Position numbers and translations under genes: made by a program | DNA from: Herbidospora daliensis | GTDB lineage: Bacteria; Actinomycetota; Actinomycetes; Streptosporangiales; Streptosporangiaceae | NCBI RefSeq assembly: GCF_001570585.1 | Contig: NZ_BBXF01000007.1 | Location: forward strand, 1-64,000 | Direction of reading: 5' to 3' | DNA length: 64,000 nt | Notes under the pieces: generated by a model | Told to the model about the DNA's origin: nothing | Seen by the model: only the letters and a program-made list of their open reading frames with translations | Database searches by the model: none | Shown: positions 17,639 to 27,653 of the stretch, one piece after another | Numbering within the stretch: position 1 is the stretch's first letter | How the letters are laid out: the number at the start of each line of letters is the position of its first letter

Positions 17639-18548
17639 CACGCTCACCGAGCAGAAGCCCAAATCGGTCAAGCCGCCGAAGCAGAAGAAGCCGGCGAGCC
17701 TGTGGTCGGACGCGTGGTACGACCTGCGGCGGAGCAAGGTCTTCATCATCGCCGCCGTCATGATCGCCGTCCTCGTGGTCATGTCGATCATTCCGGGTCT
17801 GTTCTCCTCGGTCAACGCATTTGATCCGAGCACGTGCGACCTGACCAAGGCGCGGCAGGGCGTGAGCGGGCTCCACTGGTTCGGCACCGACAACCAGGGG
17901 TGCGACACCTACTCACGGGTCATCTACGGCGCCCGGATCTCGATCATGGTCGGCGTGTTCTCCACGCTGGTGACCACGCTCATCGGCGGTCTGCTGGGCC
18001 TGCTGGCCGGGTTCTACGGCCGCTGGACCGACACGATCCTGTCGCGCGTCGCGGAGATCTTCTTCGCGATCCCCTCGACCCTGGGCGCGCTGCTGATCCT
18101 GGCCCTGGTGGGCCGCGACAACGCGGGCATCTGGACCGTGGTGCTGGCGCTGTCGGTGCTCGCCTGGCCGATGGTGCTGCGCATCATGCGGGCGGCGGTC
18201 ATGTCGGCCAAGAGCCAGGACTACGTCCTGGCGGCGCGGGCGCTGGGCGCGGGTCCGGGCCGGCTCATGAGCCGGCACATCCTGCCCAACGCGGTGGCCC
18301 CGGTGATCGTCGTGGCGACCATGAACATGGGCGTCTTCATCGCCGCCGAGGCCGCGCTGTCGTTCCTCGGCGTCGGCATCCAGTCGCCCGACATCTCGTG
18401 GGGTCTGATGATCGCCGACGCGCGCAACCGGTTCCTCCAGGCCCCGGAGGCGCTGCTGTTCCCGGCCCTGTTCCTGAGCCTCACGGTGCTGGCCTTCGTC
18501 ATGCTCGGCGACGCCGTCCGCGACGCTCTCGACCCGAAGCTTCGATAG
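17631..18548 (+). CDS. Peptide ABC transporter permease (DppC-like)
   Basis: A 305-aa partner permease. A Lys/Pro-rich cytosolic N-terminus (about 1-30) precedes the first transmembrane helix (FIIAAVMIAVLVVMSIIPGL). The DppC hallmark LHWFGTDNQGCDTYSRVIYG follows. The EAA loop is SQDYVLAARALGAGPGRLMS with HILPNAVAPVIV. The C-terminus LGDAVRDALDPKLR is the family standard. It is translationally coupled to the upstream permease by an 8-nt overlap. Confidence 0.95.
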   Translation: MSDTLTEQKPKSVKPPKQKKPASLWSDAWYDLRRSKVFIIAAVMIAVLVVMSIIPGLFSSVNAFDPSTCDLTKARQGVSGLHWFGTDNQGCDTYSRVIYGARISIMVGVFSTLVTTLIGGLLGLLAGFYGRWTDTILSRVAEIFFAIPSTLGALLILALVGRDNAGIWTVVLALSVLAWPMVLRIMRAAVMSAKSQDYVLAARALGAGPGRLMSRHILPNAVAPVIVVATMNMGVFIAAEAALSFLGVGIQSPDISWGLMIADARNRFLQAPEALLFPALFLSLTVLAFVMLGDAVRDALDPKLR

Positions 18549-18559
18549 GAGGGGCGTAC

Positions 18560-19589
18560 ATGAAGAACCCGTCCGTCGACACGCACCTGCTTCCGGCCGA
18601 CAGCGGCACGATCGGCACCGAGCCGCTGCTCGCGGTCGACAACCTGCACGTGGAGTTCACCACGCGGCAGGGCGTGGCCCGCGCGGTCAACGGCGTGTCC
18701 TACTCGCTCAACGCCGGGGAGACCCTCGCGGTGCTGGGCGAGTCGGGCTCCGGCAAGTCGGTGACGGCCCAGGCCATCATGGGCATCCTCGACATGCCGC
18801 CGGCGCGCATCCCCAAGGGTGAGATCCGCTTCCGGGGGACCGACCTCCTCCAGCTGTCGGAGGCCCAGCGCAGCCAGATCCGCGGCCAGCAGATCGCGAT
18901 GATCTTCCAGGACGCCCTCTCGGCGCTCAACCCGGTCTTCACCGTGGGCTGGCAGATCGCCGAGATGTTCCGCGTCCACAAGGGCATGTCGAAGAAGGCG
19001 GCCTACGCCAAGGCGATCGAGCTGATGGACCGGGTCCGCATCCCGGCCGCCAGGCAGCGCGTCAACGACTACCCGCACCAGTTCTCCGGCGGCATGCGCC
19101 AGCGCATCATGATCGCGATGTCGATCGCGCTGGACCCCGAGGTGCTGATCGCCGACGAGCCGACGACCGCCCTGGACGTCACCGTGCAGGCCCAGATCAT
19201 GGAGCTGCTGGCCGAGCTCCAGCGCGAGAGCAACATGGGCCTGATCCTGATCACCCACGACCTCGGCGTCGTCGCCGACGTCGCGGACAAGATCGCGGTC
19301 ATGTACGGCGGCCGCATCGTCGAGAACGCCCCGGTGCACGACATCTACGGCAACGCCGCGCACCCGTACACGAAGGGCCTGCTCGAGTCGATCCCCCGGG
19401 TCGACATGAAGGGCCAGGAGCTGTACGCCATCAAGGGCCTGCCGCCCAACCTGCTCGACATGCCGACGGGTTGTGCCTTCCACCCCCGCTGCCCGTTCCG
19501 CCAGGACAACTGCGTCACCGACGTCCCGGCGCTGCACGAGATCAGCGGTACGCGCAGCAGCGCGTGCCACTACTGGAGGGAGGTCCTCG

Positions 19590-19606
<17 letters not shown>
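18560..19606 (+). CDS. Peptide ABC transporter ATP-binding protein (DppD-like)
   Basis: A 348-aa ATPase: Walker A GESGSGKS, Q-loop IAMIFQDALSALNPVF, signature FSGGMRQRIMIA, Walker B VLIADEPTTALDV and switch His in LITHDLGVVADV. The C-terminal oligopeptide-transporter extension has the cysteine cluster GCAFHPRCPFRQDNC, which in some relatives binds an Fe-S cluster. AGGAGGGG 8-13 nt upstream marks the ATG, 11 nt after the permease stop. Confidence 0.96.
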
Positions 19607-20606
<1,000 letters not shown>

Positions 20607-20627
20607 TCGGTTACGCGCAGTAACGGG

Positions 20628-20660
20628 AAAGGCCCCCGCTGGATCCAGGCGGGGGCCTTT
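20628..20660 (+). terminator. Terminator of the peptide importer operon
   Basis: A perfect 12-bp stem (20628-20639 with 20649-20660) with a 9-nt loop, 22 nt after the last stop codon, flanked by AAA and TTTT. It can also serve the convergent secreted-protein gene. Confidence 0.9.
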
Positions 20661-20680
20661 TCGCATGTGGTGCTCGAGAA

Positions 20681-21007
20681 CTAGCGGACCGACACGGCGC
20701 TGACCGGCAGCAGGCCGGTGACGGAGCCGACGCCCGGGAGGCCCGGGACCGAGGGCAGCGACGGCAGCGGGAGGCCGTTGGTGGCGCCGCCGACGACCTG
20801 GCCGACCAGGCCGGGCAGGCTCTTGACCAGGCCACAGACCGGCGAGAGCAGGGTGGCCAGCACGGGGAGGCCAGTGAGGTGCTCGGGCGACGACACGCAC
20901 TGCGTGTTCAGCAGGTTGGTGACGGGCGTGTCGGCGTGCGCCATGCTGGCGGGGGCGACGACGACGAGACCAGCGGCGGCCGAGGTGACGACGATGCGGC
21001 GGATCAT
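20681..21007 (-). CDS. Small secreted Leu/Gly/Pro-rich protein with two cysteines
   Basis: A 108-aa protein with a signal peptide (MIRRIVVTSAAAGLVVVAPA, cleavage after AHA). The mature part begins DTPVTNLLNTQC and has a second Cys in LLSPVCGLV. It is then a Gly/Leu/Pro-rich chain with NGLPLPSLPSVPGLPG. GGGAG 10 nt upstream of the ATG at 21005-21007 sets the start. Parts echo the 154-aa protein at 11309-11773, so both may belong to one family of small exported surface proteins. Chaplin or rodlin identity was considered but the spacing of residues does not match. Confidence 0.75.
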   Translation of the reverse strand: MIRRIVVTSAAAGLVVVAPASMAHADTPVTNLLNTQCVSSPEHLTGLPVLATLLSPVCGLVKSLPGLVGQVVGGATNGLPLPSLPSVPGLPGVGSVTGLLPVSAVSVR

Positions 21008-21145
21008 ATGTGTTTCTCCCTGAGGTATGTCCGGGCGGCTGAGCACGCGGATGACTACTCTGTGTAGTCGTAGACATGTCTACCCGGTCTTTCGTAAGGG
21101 GAGGACCCCCCATCCGGTCAGGGAGCGGCAAGGAAGCCGCAATGG

Positions 21146-22279
21146 TCAGGCGCGAAGCGCCAGCCTCGCCACCAACGCGGCGACAAGGAGTAACAGGGCA
21201 GACCAGATCAACGGCCCCGAACCGGTAGATTCCGACGGGCCCGCGACGCTCGCCTGCCGCGGCCGCATCGCCATCGTCGCCCGCCGGGGCGCGCCGGCCA
21301 CCAGCAGCGCCCGCCGCGCGTTGGCCACCCGGTGCCCGAAGGCGTCGTCGCGCCGCCCCGTGTTGTGCCAGACCGCGCCCTGCAGGATCGCCCGCCGCAC
21401 GTCGCTCACGCCCAGGCCGGGATGGCGGGCCCGCACCAGTGCGGCGATGCCCGCCACGAACGCGGCGGCCGAACTGGTGCCGTCGCCGACCACGTAGGAG
21501 CCGCGTGCGTCGGCGCTGACGATGCCGGTGCCGGGGGCGGTCACCGAGACGTAGTTGCGCCGGTTGGAGAACGGGGCCGGGCCGAGCCGCTGGTCGACCG
21601 CGCCGACCGCGATCGCCCCCGGGTAGGCGGCCGGATAGGTGGGCCGGTTGGCGCCCGCGCCGTCGTTGCCGGCCGCCGCCACCAGGACCACGCCCTTCGA
21701 CAGGGCGTAGCGGACCGCCGCCGCCTCGTCGGGGCTGCCCTCGTAGCTGCCGCCGGCGCCGCCGAGCGACATGCTGACGACGTCGGCCCCGTGGTCGACG
21801 GCCCAGCGGATGCCCCGGGCGACCGCGCCCCGAACCTGCCGGGCGACGTGCGGGTCGGTGCGGGCCGGGTCGTGAGTCTCCAGGGTCACCCGGATCGACA
21901 ACACCGTCGCGCGGGGGGCCACCCCGACCACCCCGAGGTCGCGGCCCGGCCCGTGGCCGCGCCCGGCGATCAGGCTCGCCATCGACGTGCCGTGATGGCC
22001 GGCGTGGACGGTCCCGGCCCCCGTCAGGTCGGGACCCTCGACGACCGCGCCGGCGAGGTCGGGGTGGCGGGCGTCGACGCCGGTGTCGAGGACGGCCACC
22101 GTGACGCCCTCGCCCCGGCTGAGCTCCCACGCGGCCGGTACGCCCATGACCTCCAACGGCCACTGCCGCTCCCGGGCCGCCGCCCCCGGATCGTCGGCCA
22201 CCGCGGGCGGCGCGACGACGAATCCGGCGAGCAGGCAGACCACGGCAAGCAGCGGGAACGGCTTGGCCAGGAAGGTCAC
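21146..22279 (-). CDS. Secreted, membrane-anchored subtilisin-family (S8) protease
   Basis: A 377-aa protein with a signal peptide (1-28), an S8 catalytic domain and a C-terminal hydrophobic anchor (about 354-374, IWSALLLLVAALVARLAL). The catalytic triad is Asp65 (VAVLDTGVD), His96 (HHGTSMASL) and Ser269 (GDGTSSAAA); the oxyanion Asn lies in AAAGNDGAG. The single C-terminal anchor recalls mycosins, but no type VII secretion genes are near and the mycosin N-terminal extension is missing, so it is kept as a general S8 protease facing outward. It is monocistronic. Confidence 0.92.
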   Translation of the reverse strand: MTFLAKPFPLLAVVCLLAGFVVAPPAVADDPGAAARERQWPLEVMGVPAAWELSRGEGVTVAVLDTGVDARHPDLAGAVVEGPDLTGAGTVHAGHHGTSMASLIAGRGHGPGRDLGVVGVAPRATVLSIRVTLETHDPARTDPHVARQVRGAVARGIRWAVDHGADVVSMSLGGAGGSYEGSPDEAAAVRYALSKGVVLVAAAGNDGAGANRPTYPAAYPGAIAVGAVDQRLGPAPFSNRRNYVSVTAPGTGIVSADARGSYVVGDGTSSAAAFVAGIAALVRARHPGLGVSDVRRAILQGAVWHNTGRRDDAFGHRVANARRALLVAGAPRRATMAMRPRQASVAGPSESTGSGPLIWSALLLLVAALVARLALRA

Positions 22280-22346
22280 GGCGGCCTATTCTGGCACGCT
22301 CACGCCGCCGAATCTGACCTTTCCGTGAACATTCAAATACAGTGCG

Positions 22347-23171
22347 TTATGTCCGGGCGGGCGAGAGACGTACATGCGCACCCGGCGGCAGGCCCAGCCG
22401 CTGGGCGGCGTCACCGGCGTTGACGGCCACGGCCACCAGGCCGGCCGAGTCGGTGAAGGCCACCAGATCGCCCGGCGGCACCGCCGCGAACGTGTCGCGG
22501 TAGGGCATGGCCAGCTGCCGGCGGCCGAGCCAGACGGCCAGGGTGTCGCCGTCGCGCACCCCGAGGAAGCCGAGGTCGGCGGCGGTGATGGAGAGCTGGA
22601 CGTTGCCGTGGCGGTCGACCGAGAGCACCTCGCCCTCGCACGCGCCGTCGCGCAGCCGGGAGGTCGGCTCGGGCAGCGTCACCAGCTCGCGCGGCGGGAT
22701 CGGGGTGCCCAGCCCGGCCACCTCGCGGCCCGCCACCACGTGGGCGGCGACCGGGCAGAAGATGTCACGCCCGTGGAAGGTCCGGGACACGGGCTTCAGC
22801 CAGACGTCCTCGTTGGTCAGCTCGTAGGCCGCGGTCGCGCCGCCGACGGCGTGCACCGCCCACGAGAGCACCCCGTTGTCGGGCCCCACGAACACCCGCC
22901 CGCCCGCCTCGATCGCGACCGCCCGGCGGGTGCTCGACCCCACCGACGGGTCGACCACCGCGATGTGCACTCCGCGGGGCAGGTAGGGGATCGTCTGGGC
23001 GAGGATCGCGGCCCCGCGCCGGACGTCGCCCGCAGGGACGAGATGGCCGACGTCGATGATCCGGGCTTCGGGGGCGATGCCGGCGATAACGCCGTGACAC
23101 GCGGCCACGAACCCGTCTTCGAGACCGTAGTCGGTCAGGAGAGTGATAACAGGCGTCACACCTGGTGACAT
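22347..23171 (-). CDS. SAM hydroxide adenosyltransferase (DUF62 family)
   Basis: A 274-aa member of the DUF62/fluorinase-chlorinase superfamily. It would split S-adenosylmethionine with water into adenosine and methionine. The signature TLLTDYGLEDGFVAACHGVI is at the N-terminus. The catalytic Asp-Arg-His set is seen in AVVDPSVGSSTRRAV and FHGRDIFCPVAAH. The halide-binding loop of true halogenases is not evident. ATG at 23169-23171 follows GGAGG at 7 nt and is preferred over an upstream in-frame start at 23207. It is divergent from the DUF3263 gene, with only 19 nt between start codons. Confidence 0.9.
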   Translation of the reverse strand: MSPGVTPVITLLTDYGLEDGFVAACHGVIAGIAPEARIIDVGHLVPAGDVRRGAAILAQTIPYLPRGVHIAVVDPSVGSSTRRAVAIEAGGRVFVGPDNGVLSWAVHAVGGATAAYELTNEDVWLKPVSRTFHGRDIFCPVAAHVVAGREVAGLGTPIPPRELVTLPEPTSRLRDGACEGEVLSVDRHGNVQLSITAADLGFLGVRDGDTLAVWLGRRQLAMPYRDTFAAVPPGDLVAFTDSAGLVAVAVNAGDAAQRLGLPPGAHVRLSPART

Positions 23172-23190
23172 TACGTCGCCTCCCCGGAAA

Positions 23191-23454
23191 ATGGCGACAG
23201 TTAGCATTGCCCGTGTGGACGGTCTCTCCCCTCAAGACAGGGACATCCTCGCGTTCGAGGGCGGCTGGTGGCGTCATCCGGGCGCGAAGGAGCAGGCGAT
23301 CAAGGACACCTTCGGCATGTCCACCACCCGCTACTACCAGGTGCTCGCCGGGCTGATCGACCGCCCCGAGGCGCTCGCCGCCGATCCGGCGCTGGTCAAC
23401 CGCCTGCGCGAGCGTCGCGACGCCCGGCGCCGGGGACGCGGCCGGTCAGCCTGA
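23191..23454 (+). CDS. DUF3263 family protein
   Basis: An 87-aa protein with the conserved core LSPQDRDILAFEGGWWRHPG followed by AKEQAIKDTFGMSTTRYYQVL, which looks like a helix-turn-helix. DUF3263 proteins are small, widespread in actinobacteria and of unknown role; DNA binding is inferred from the helical pattern. The tail is very Arg-rich (RLRERRDARRRGRGR). ATG at 23191 or GTG at 23215 could be the start; neither has a good ribosome site, so a leaderless mRNA is possible. Confidence 0.82.
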   Translation: MATVSIARVDGLSPQDRDILAFEGGWWRHPGAKEQAIKDTFGMSTTRYYQVLAGLIDRPEALAADPALVNRLRERRDARRRGRGRSA

Positions 23455-23515
23455 GTTCAGATCGCGTTAACCTGCGATTGACAGAGTGACCGTCGCACGA
23501 CGAAAGGGGCGAAAC

Positions 23516-24346
23516 GTGGGGGACATGCCGGACGTCCGGACCGAAAGCGGCCGGGCCGGTCTTGAGGCGATGGTGACCGACCCGGGCGGCGCCGTCATCG
23601 GCCTCGACTTCGACGGCACCCTGTCCCCGATCGTGGCCGACCCCTCCGCCGCCTGGATCCACCCCGCCGCGCCCTCGGCCCTGATCCGCCTGGCCGAGGT
23701 GGTGCGCCGCATCGCCGTGGTCACCGGCCGCCCGCCCGGCACCGCCCTGGCCCTGGGCGACACCCCCGACGGCCCCGACCTGGTCGAGGTCCCGGGCCTG
23801 GTCATCCTTGGGCAGTACGGCATCGAGCGCTGGGAGGGCGGGGAGATCACCTCGCCGCCCCCGCCCGCCGGGCTGACGACGATCCGCGCCGCGCTGCCCG
23901 GCCTGCTGGCGGGCCACGAGGGCGTAACGATCGAGGACAAGGGACGCGCGCTGGCCGTCCACACCCGCGGTTGCCCCGACCCCGACGCGGTGCTGGAGGC
24001 GCTGCGGACGCCGCTCGTCGCGCTGGCGGCCGAGAACGGGCTGGTCGTCGAGCCCGGCCGCAAGGTGCTGGAGCTGCGCGGGCCCGGCGTCGACAAGGGC
24101 AAGGCGCTCAAGGAGCTGCTGATCGCCGAGCGGGCCCGCTCGGTCATGTTCGTCGGCGACGACCTGGGCGACCTGGCCGCCTTCGAGGCCGTCGCCTCGG
24201 TGAACATCCCCGGCCTGCGGGTCTGCTCCGGTTCGGCCGAGGTGACCGCGCTGGCCGAACAGGCCGACGTCGTGGTCGACGGCCCCGACGGCGTCGTCGC
24301 GTTCCTCGAACAGCTCCTCAAGTCGATTGCAAGCCGCGAGCAGTAG
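23516..24346 (+). CDS. otsB: Trehalose-6-phosphate phosphatase
   Basis: A 276-aa HAD-superfamily phosphatase. It releases trehalose from trehalose-6-phosphate, the step after OtsA. Motif I is GLDFDGTLSPIV (nucleophile Asp of DxD). Motif II is VVTGRPPG, the motif III lysine is in GVDKGKALKEL, and motif IV is FVGDDLGDLAAF. GTG at 23516 with AAAGGGG 6 nt upstream is the start. otsA lies 2 kb away on the opposite strand (26133-27557), so the two genes form one locus but not one operon. Confidence 0.92.
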   Translation: MGDMPDVRTESGRAGLEAMVTDPGGAVIGLDFDGTLSPIVADPSAAWIHPAAPSALIRLAEVVRRIAVVTGRPPGTALALGDTPDGPDLVEVPGLVILGQYGIERWEGGEITSPPPPAGLTTIRAALPGLLAGHEGVTIEDKGRALAVHTRGCPDPDAVLEALRTPLVALAAENGLVVEPGRKVLELRGPGVDKGKALKELLIAERARSVMFVGDDLGDLAAFEAVASVNIPGLRVCSGSAEVTALAEQADVVVDGPDGVVAFLEQLLKSIASREQ

Positions 24347-24356
24347 CGTCGGCGCC

Positions 24357-24953
24357 ATGATCTCCAGAACCCTGGCGGCGGCCGCCGCCGGCCTGGCCCT
24401 GGCTGCGCTCGTCTCCTCCCCGGCCGCCGCCGCTCCCGGCGTCAAGCAGGTCCACCTGCGCAACGGCCTGACCATCAAGATCCCGTCGACCTGGAAGGTC
24501 TACAAGGTCGCCAAGGACTACACGCGCGTGGTCACCGGGGCGTGCGCCACTGCCGGGACCCGCGACTTCGGCTACCGCGACTCGGGCTGCCGCAGCTTCT
24601 GGGTGTTCGGCCCGGCCGCGATCAGAGTCGGGCACGAGACCTTCAACCCCTACGACCCGAGCCGCCCCTACAGCCCCGCGACCGACGTCGGCCCCTGCGT
24701 CTACAACAAGAAGTTGTGGATGAGCTCGTTCCGGACCAAGCCCGTGGTCAAGGGCTACAAGCTCGTCGGCGCCGGCCACAACGCCCACTACCGAGAGTGG
24801 ACGGGCAACTGCGTCTACGGGCCGCCCAAGTACAACTACGCGGGCAGCTTCACCCAGCGCGAGTGGTACCTGCCGAAGTCGAAGATCCTGGTCGTCGACC
24901 AGTGGAAGACGCCCGGCCTGGCGACCATTCTCAGAACTGCGACCTGGAACTGA
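24357..24953 (+). CDS. Secreted protein of unknown function
   Basis: A 198-aa exported protein (signal peptide MISRTLAAAAAGLALAALVS, cleavage after AAAA). The mature part is rich in Tyr, Lys and Trp, with four spaced cysteines (VTGACATAG, DSGCRSFW, VGPCVYNKK, TGNCVYGPP) that could form two disulfides. No family is recognised. It starts 10 nt after otsB, so it may be co-transcribed. Its 3' end overlaps the convergent MFS gene by 23 nt. Confidence 0.8.
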   Translation: MISRTLAAAAAGLALAALVSSPAAAAPGVKQVHLRNGLTIKIPSTWKVYKVAKDYTRVVTGACATAGTRDFGYRDSGCRSFWVFGPAAIRVGHETFNPYDPSRPYSPATDVGPCVYNKKLWMSSFRTKPVVKGYKLVGAGHNAHYREWTGNCVYGPPKYNYAGSFTQREWYLPKSKILVVDQWKTPGLATILRTATWN

Positions 24954-26091
24954 GCAGGCCGCCGGCCGCGAGGCCGAGCAGCGCGGGGGCCAGCAGGAAC
25001 GCCGCGTGGGTGCCGAAGGCGTCGCCGAGCGCGCCGAGCACGAACGGCCCGGTGCCCGAGCCGACCCCCGCCCACACCGAGGCGATCCCGCTGGCCTGGT
25101 CGGGCCGCCCGCCCGAGGTCTCGATCATCCGGGCCAGGCCCAGCGGGAACAGCATGCCGATCCCGGCGCCGCTGATCGCCAGCCCGGCGTAGCCGACCGC
25201 CACGGAGGTGGTGGACCAGAACACCGCCCAGCCGGCGACCGTGACGGCCATCGTGCCGAGGAACACCTGCCAGACCGGGTAGCGCAGGGTGAGCGCGGCC
25301 CCGGCGAAGCGTCCGGCGGCGATGCCGCAGAGCATGGCGGTCAGGCCGGTGGCCGCCTCGGCCAGGCTCAGGCCGGTGCGCTGGGAGAACAACTCGGCGG
25401 CGAACAGGTTGAAGGTGAACTCGGTGGCGACGCAGCACAGCAGCACCGCGCCGGCGAAGTGGAACCGCCAGCTGAACGGCTGCTTCGACCGCTGGGCGGC
25501 GTGCTCGGCCGGGATCTCGGGGAACCAGACCCGGCCCATCGCGAGCGCGAGCACGGCGGTGAGCACGACCGGGATGAACATGGCCGCCCGCCAGCCCAGC
25601 ACCGACTCGGCCAGCAGGCTGAACGCGTAGGTGGCCGAGATGCCCGCGAGCACGCCGACGGCGTTGGCCTCGCTGATCGACGCCGGTCCGGCGGGGCCGT
25701 GGTGGTCGCTGAGGGCGGCCATGGAGACGTACAGGGCGATGGCGGCGAAGCCGCCCGCGATCGTGTAGCCAGCCAGCGTGAACGGCAGGGTCGGGCCGAG
25801 GCCCACGAGCAGCACGCCGGCGTTCATGCCGCCGATGCCGACCCAGACGGCGAACCGGCGGCCGTAACGGCGGGTCAGCCAGGGGAGCGACAGGCCGGTC
25901 AGGATGCTGCCGACGGCCATGCCGGTGCCGTGGAGCCCGGCGACCGCCTGGGTGACCTCGAGTTCGGCGCGCAGCGTGGGGAGCGCCGACGACAGGCCGT
26001 AGAGGTAGGTGGCGAAGGTCGCCAGCATCAGGTAGACGAACCAGGTGGGCCGGTCCCTCGTGAACGTGATCGCAGGCGTGGACACCGGCAT
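24931..26091 (-). CDS. MFS transporter, YbfB/CynX-like
   Basis: A 386-aa protein with about 12 transmembrane segments. The loop between segments 2 and 3 has the MFS motif A form GLSLPWLTRRYGRRFAVWVG. The central cytosolic loop lies around HAAQRSKQPFSWRFHFAGAV. The cargo cannot be told from sequence. An inverted stretch, GATATAGATCGTTATATC (26099-26116), just upstream of the ATG may be an operator or promoter. Confidence 0.88.
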   Translation of the reverse strand: MPVSTPAITFTRDRPTWFVYLMLATFATYLYGLSSALPTLRAELEVTQAVAGLHGTGMAVGSILTGLSLPWLTRRYGRRFAVWVGIGGMNAGVLLVGLGPTLPFTLAGYTIAGGFAAIALYVSMAALSDHHGPAGPASISEANAVGVLAGISATYAFSLLAESVLGWRAAMFIPVVLTAVLALAMGRVWFPEIPAEHAAQRSKQPFSWRFHFAGAVLLCCVATEFTFNLFAAELFSQRTGLSLAEAATGLTAMLCGIAAGRFAGAALTLRYPVWQVFLGTMAVTVAGWAVFWSTTSVAVGYAGLAISGAGIGMLFPLGLARMIETSGGRPDQASGIASVWAGVGSGTGPFVLGALGDAFGTHAAFLLAPALLGLAAGGLLSSRSQF

Positions 26092-26132
26092 TTCCCCCGA
26101 TATAGATCGTTATATCGGGAAACGGTACAACG

Positions 26133-27557
26133 TCACGTCAGGGCGGCCAACTGGTCGGCGAACCACCTTTCCGGGGGCATCGCGGTGGCCGCCCGGCGCA
26201 GCCGCGTGCAGCGTTCGGCCCGTTCCTTGTCGGGCATGACCAGGCCCTCGTGCAGGGCGGCGGCGGTGCCCGAGACGTCGTAGGGGTTGACCAGGAGCGA
26301 GTCGGGGCCGAGTTCGGCCGCCGCGCCCGCCTCGCGCGAGAGCACCAGCACGCAGCGCGGCGACAGGATCGGCCCCTCTTTGGCGACCAGGTTCATGCCG
26401 TCGCGGATCGGGTTCACCAGCAGCACGTCGGCCATGCGGTAGGCGGCCAGCGAGCGCGGATAGTCGTCCTGCATGTTGAGGATCAGCGGGTCCCAGTCGT
26501 CGGTGGCGTACTCGTCTTCGATCTCCTTGGCGCAGCGCTGCACGGCCGCGGTGTATTCGCGGTATTCGGGCAGGTCGTGGCGCGAGGGATAAGCGAAGGC
26601 CAGATGGACGACCTTGCCGTGCCACTCGGGATGCTCGGCCAGGAACTCGCGGTAGGCGAGCATGCCGCGCACGATGTTCTTCGACAACTCGGTCCGGTCG
26701 ATGCGCACGATCAGCCGCCGGTCGCCCACCTGCTCCTTGATGGCCAGCATGTGCGACTCGACGTCGGGCTCGAACGCGCGGGCCACCAGCGCGTCGCCGT
26801 CGACGCCGAGCGCGTGCACGCCGATCCGGGTGAGGCGGCCGTCGAACTCCACCGTCTTCGCCGCGCGGTCGACCCGGGCGTCGAGCACCGCCTCGCAGCA
26901 GTCCATGAACGCCGCCGCCCACCGGTCGGTCAGGAACCCCGCGTGGTCGGCCCCCAGCACGCCCTGCAGGATCTCGGCCGCGATGCCGTCGGGCAGCAGC
27001 GAGAAGTATTCGGGCGGCGCCCACGGCGTGTGGGAGAAGTGGGCCACCCGCAGGTCGGGCCGGTCGACGCGGAGCATCGCCGGGGCCAGCGTCAGGTGGT
27101 AGTCCTGGATCATCACCTTCGCGCCGTGGGCCGCCTCTTCTGCCAGGGCCAGCGCGAACGCGCCGTTGTACTCGCGGTAGGACTCCCACTCGCGGTGGAA
27201 CCGGGTGTCGAAGGTGGGCGCGAACGGGGTGTTGTAGAGCAGGTGGCTGACGAACCACAGGGTGGAGTTGGCGACCGCGTTGTAGGCCCGGTGGAAGACG
27301 GCCGGGGGGATGTCGAGCATGCGTACCGGGCCGGTGTCGTAGCCCGCGCGGTCGATGCGGCCCTCGGGGGCGAGCCTGACCGCGCTGCGGTCGCCGTCGG
27401 AGAGCGCGGCGCAGATCCACAGGTGGTCGTCGCCCCGGGCGACGTCTGACAATCCGGACACCAGCCCGCCGCCGCCTCTCCGCATCGTCAGCGCGCCGTC
27501 ATCCGAGAGGATGAACGAGACGGGCCCGCGGTTGGAGGCGATCAGCGTTGAACTCAC
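26133..27557 (-). CDS. otsA: Trehalose-6-phosphate synthase (GT20)
   Basis: A 474-aa GT-B enzyme making trehalose-6-phosphate from an NDP-glucose and glucose-6-phosphate. The N-terminus STLIASNRGPVSF followed by RRGGGGLVSGL is the N-terminal donor/acceptor loop. VMIQDYHLTLAPAMLR and FSHTPWAPPEYF line the acceptor site. RIDRTELSKNI carries the Arg/Lys phosphate contacts, and NPIRDGMNLVAKE the donor-site residues. The GTG at 27555-27557 gives the usual N-terminus; in-frame upstream codons lack a better ribosome site. Divergent from the ECF sigma gene by 96 nt. Confidence 0.93.
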   Translation of the reverse strand: MSSTLIASNRGPVSFILSDDGALTMRRGGGGLVSGLSDVARGDDHLWICAALSDGDRSAVRLAPEGRIDRAGYDTGPVRMLDIPPAVFHRAYNAVANSTLWFVSHLLYNTPFAPTFDTRFHREWESYREYNGAFALALAEEAAHGAKVMIQDYHLTLAPAMLRVDRPDLRVAHFSHTPWAPPEYFSLLPDGIAAEILQGVLGADHAGFLTDRWAAAFMDCCEAVLDARVDRAAKTVEFDGRLTRIGVHALGVDGDALVARAFEPDVESHMLAIKEQVGDRRLIVRIDRTELSKNIVRGMLAYREFLAEHPEWHGKVVHLAFAYPSRHDLPEYREYTAAVQRCAKEIEDEYATDDWDPLILNMQDDYPRSLAAYRMADVLLVNPIRDGMNLVAKEGPILSPRCVLVLSREAGAAAELGPDSLLVNPYDVSGTAAALHEGLVMPDKERAERCTRLRRAATAMPPERWFADQLAALT

Positions 27558-27653
27558 GGTGGGCACACCCCAGATGGCCGGAGGACTAAGAAAAGATGTC
27601 GTCGGCAATAGGATGTCAGGAAACCCCCGGCCGCCGAAGAATCGGGGCAGTCA

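Noticed and set aside
21146-22279. Mycosin (type VII secretion protease)
   Set aside because: It has the C-terminal anchor but no ESX genes nearby and no mycosin N-terminal extension; left as a general S8 protease.
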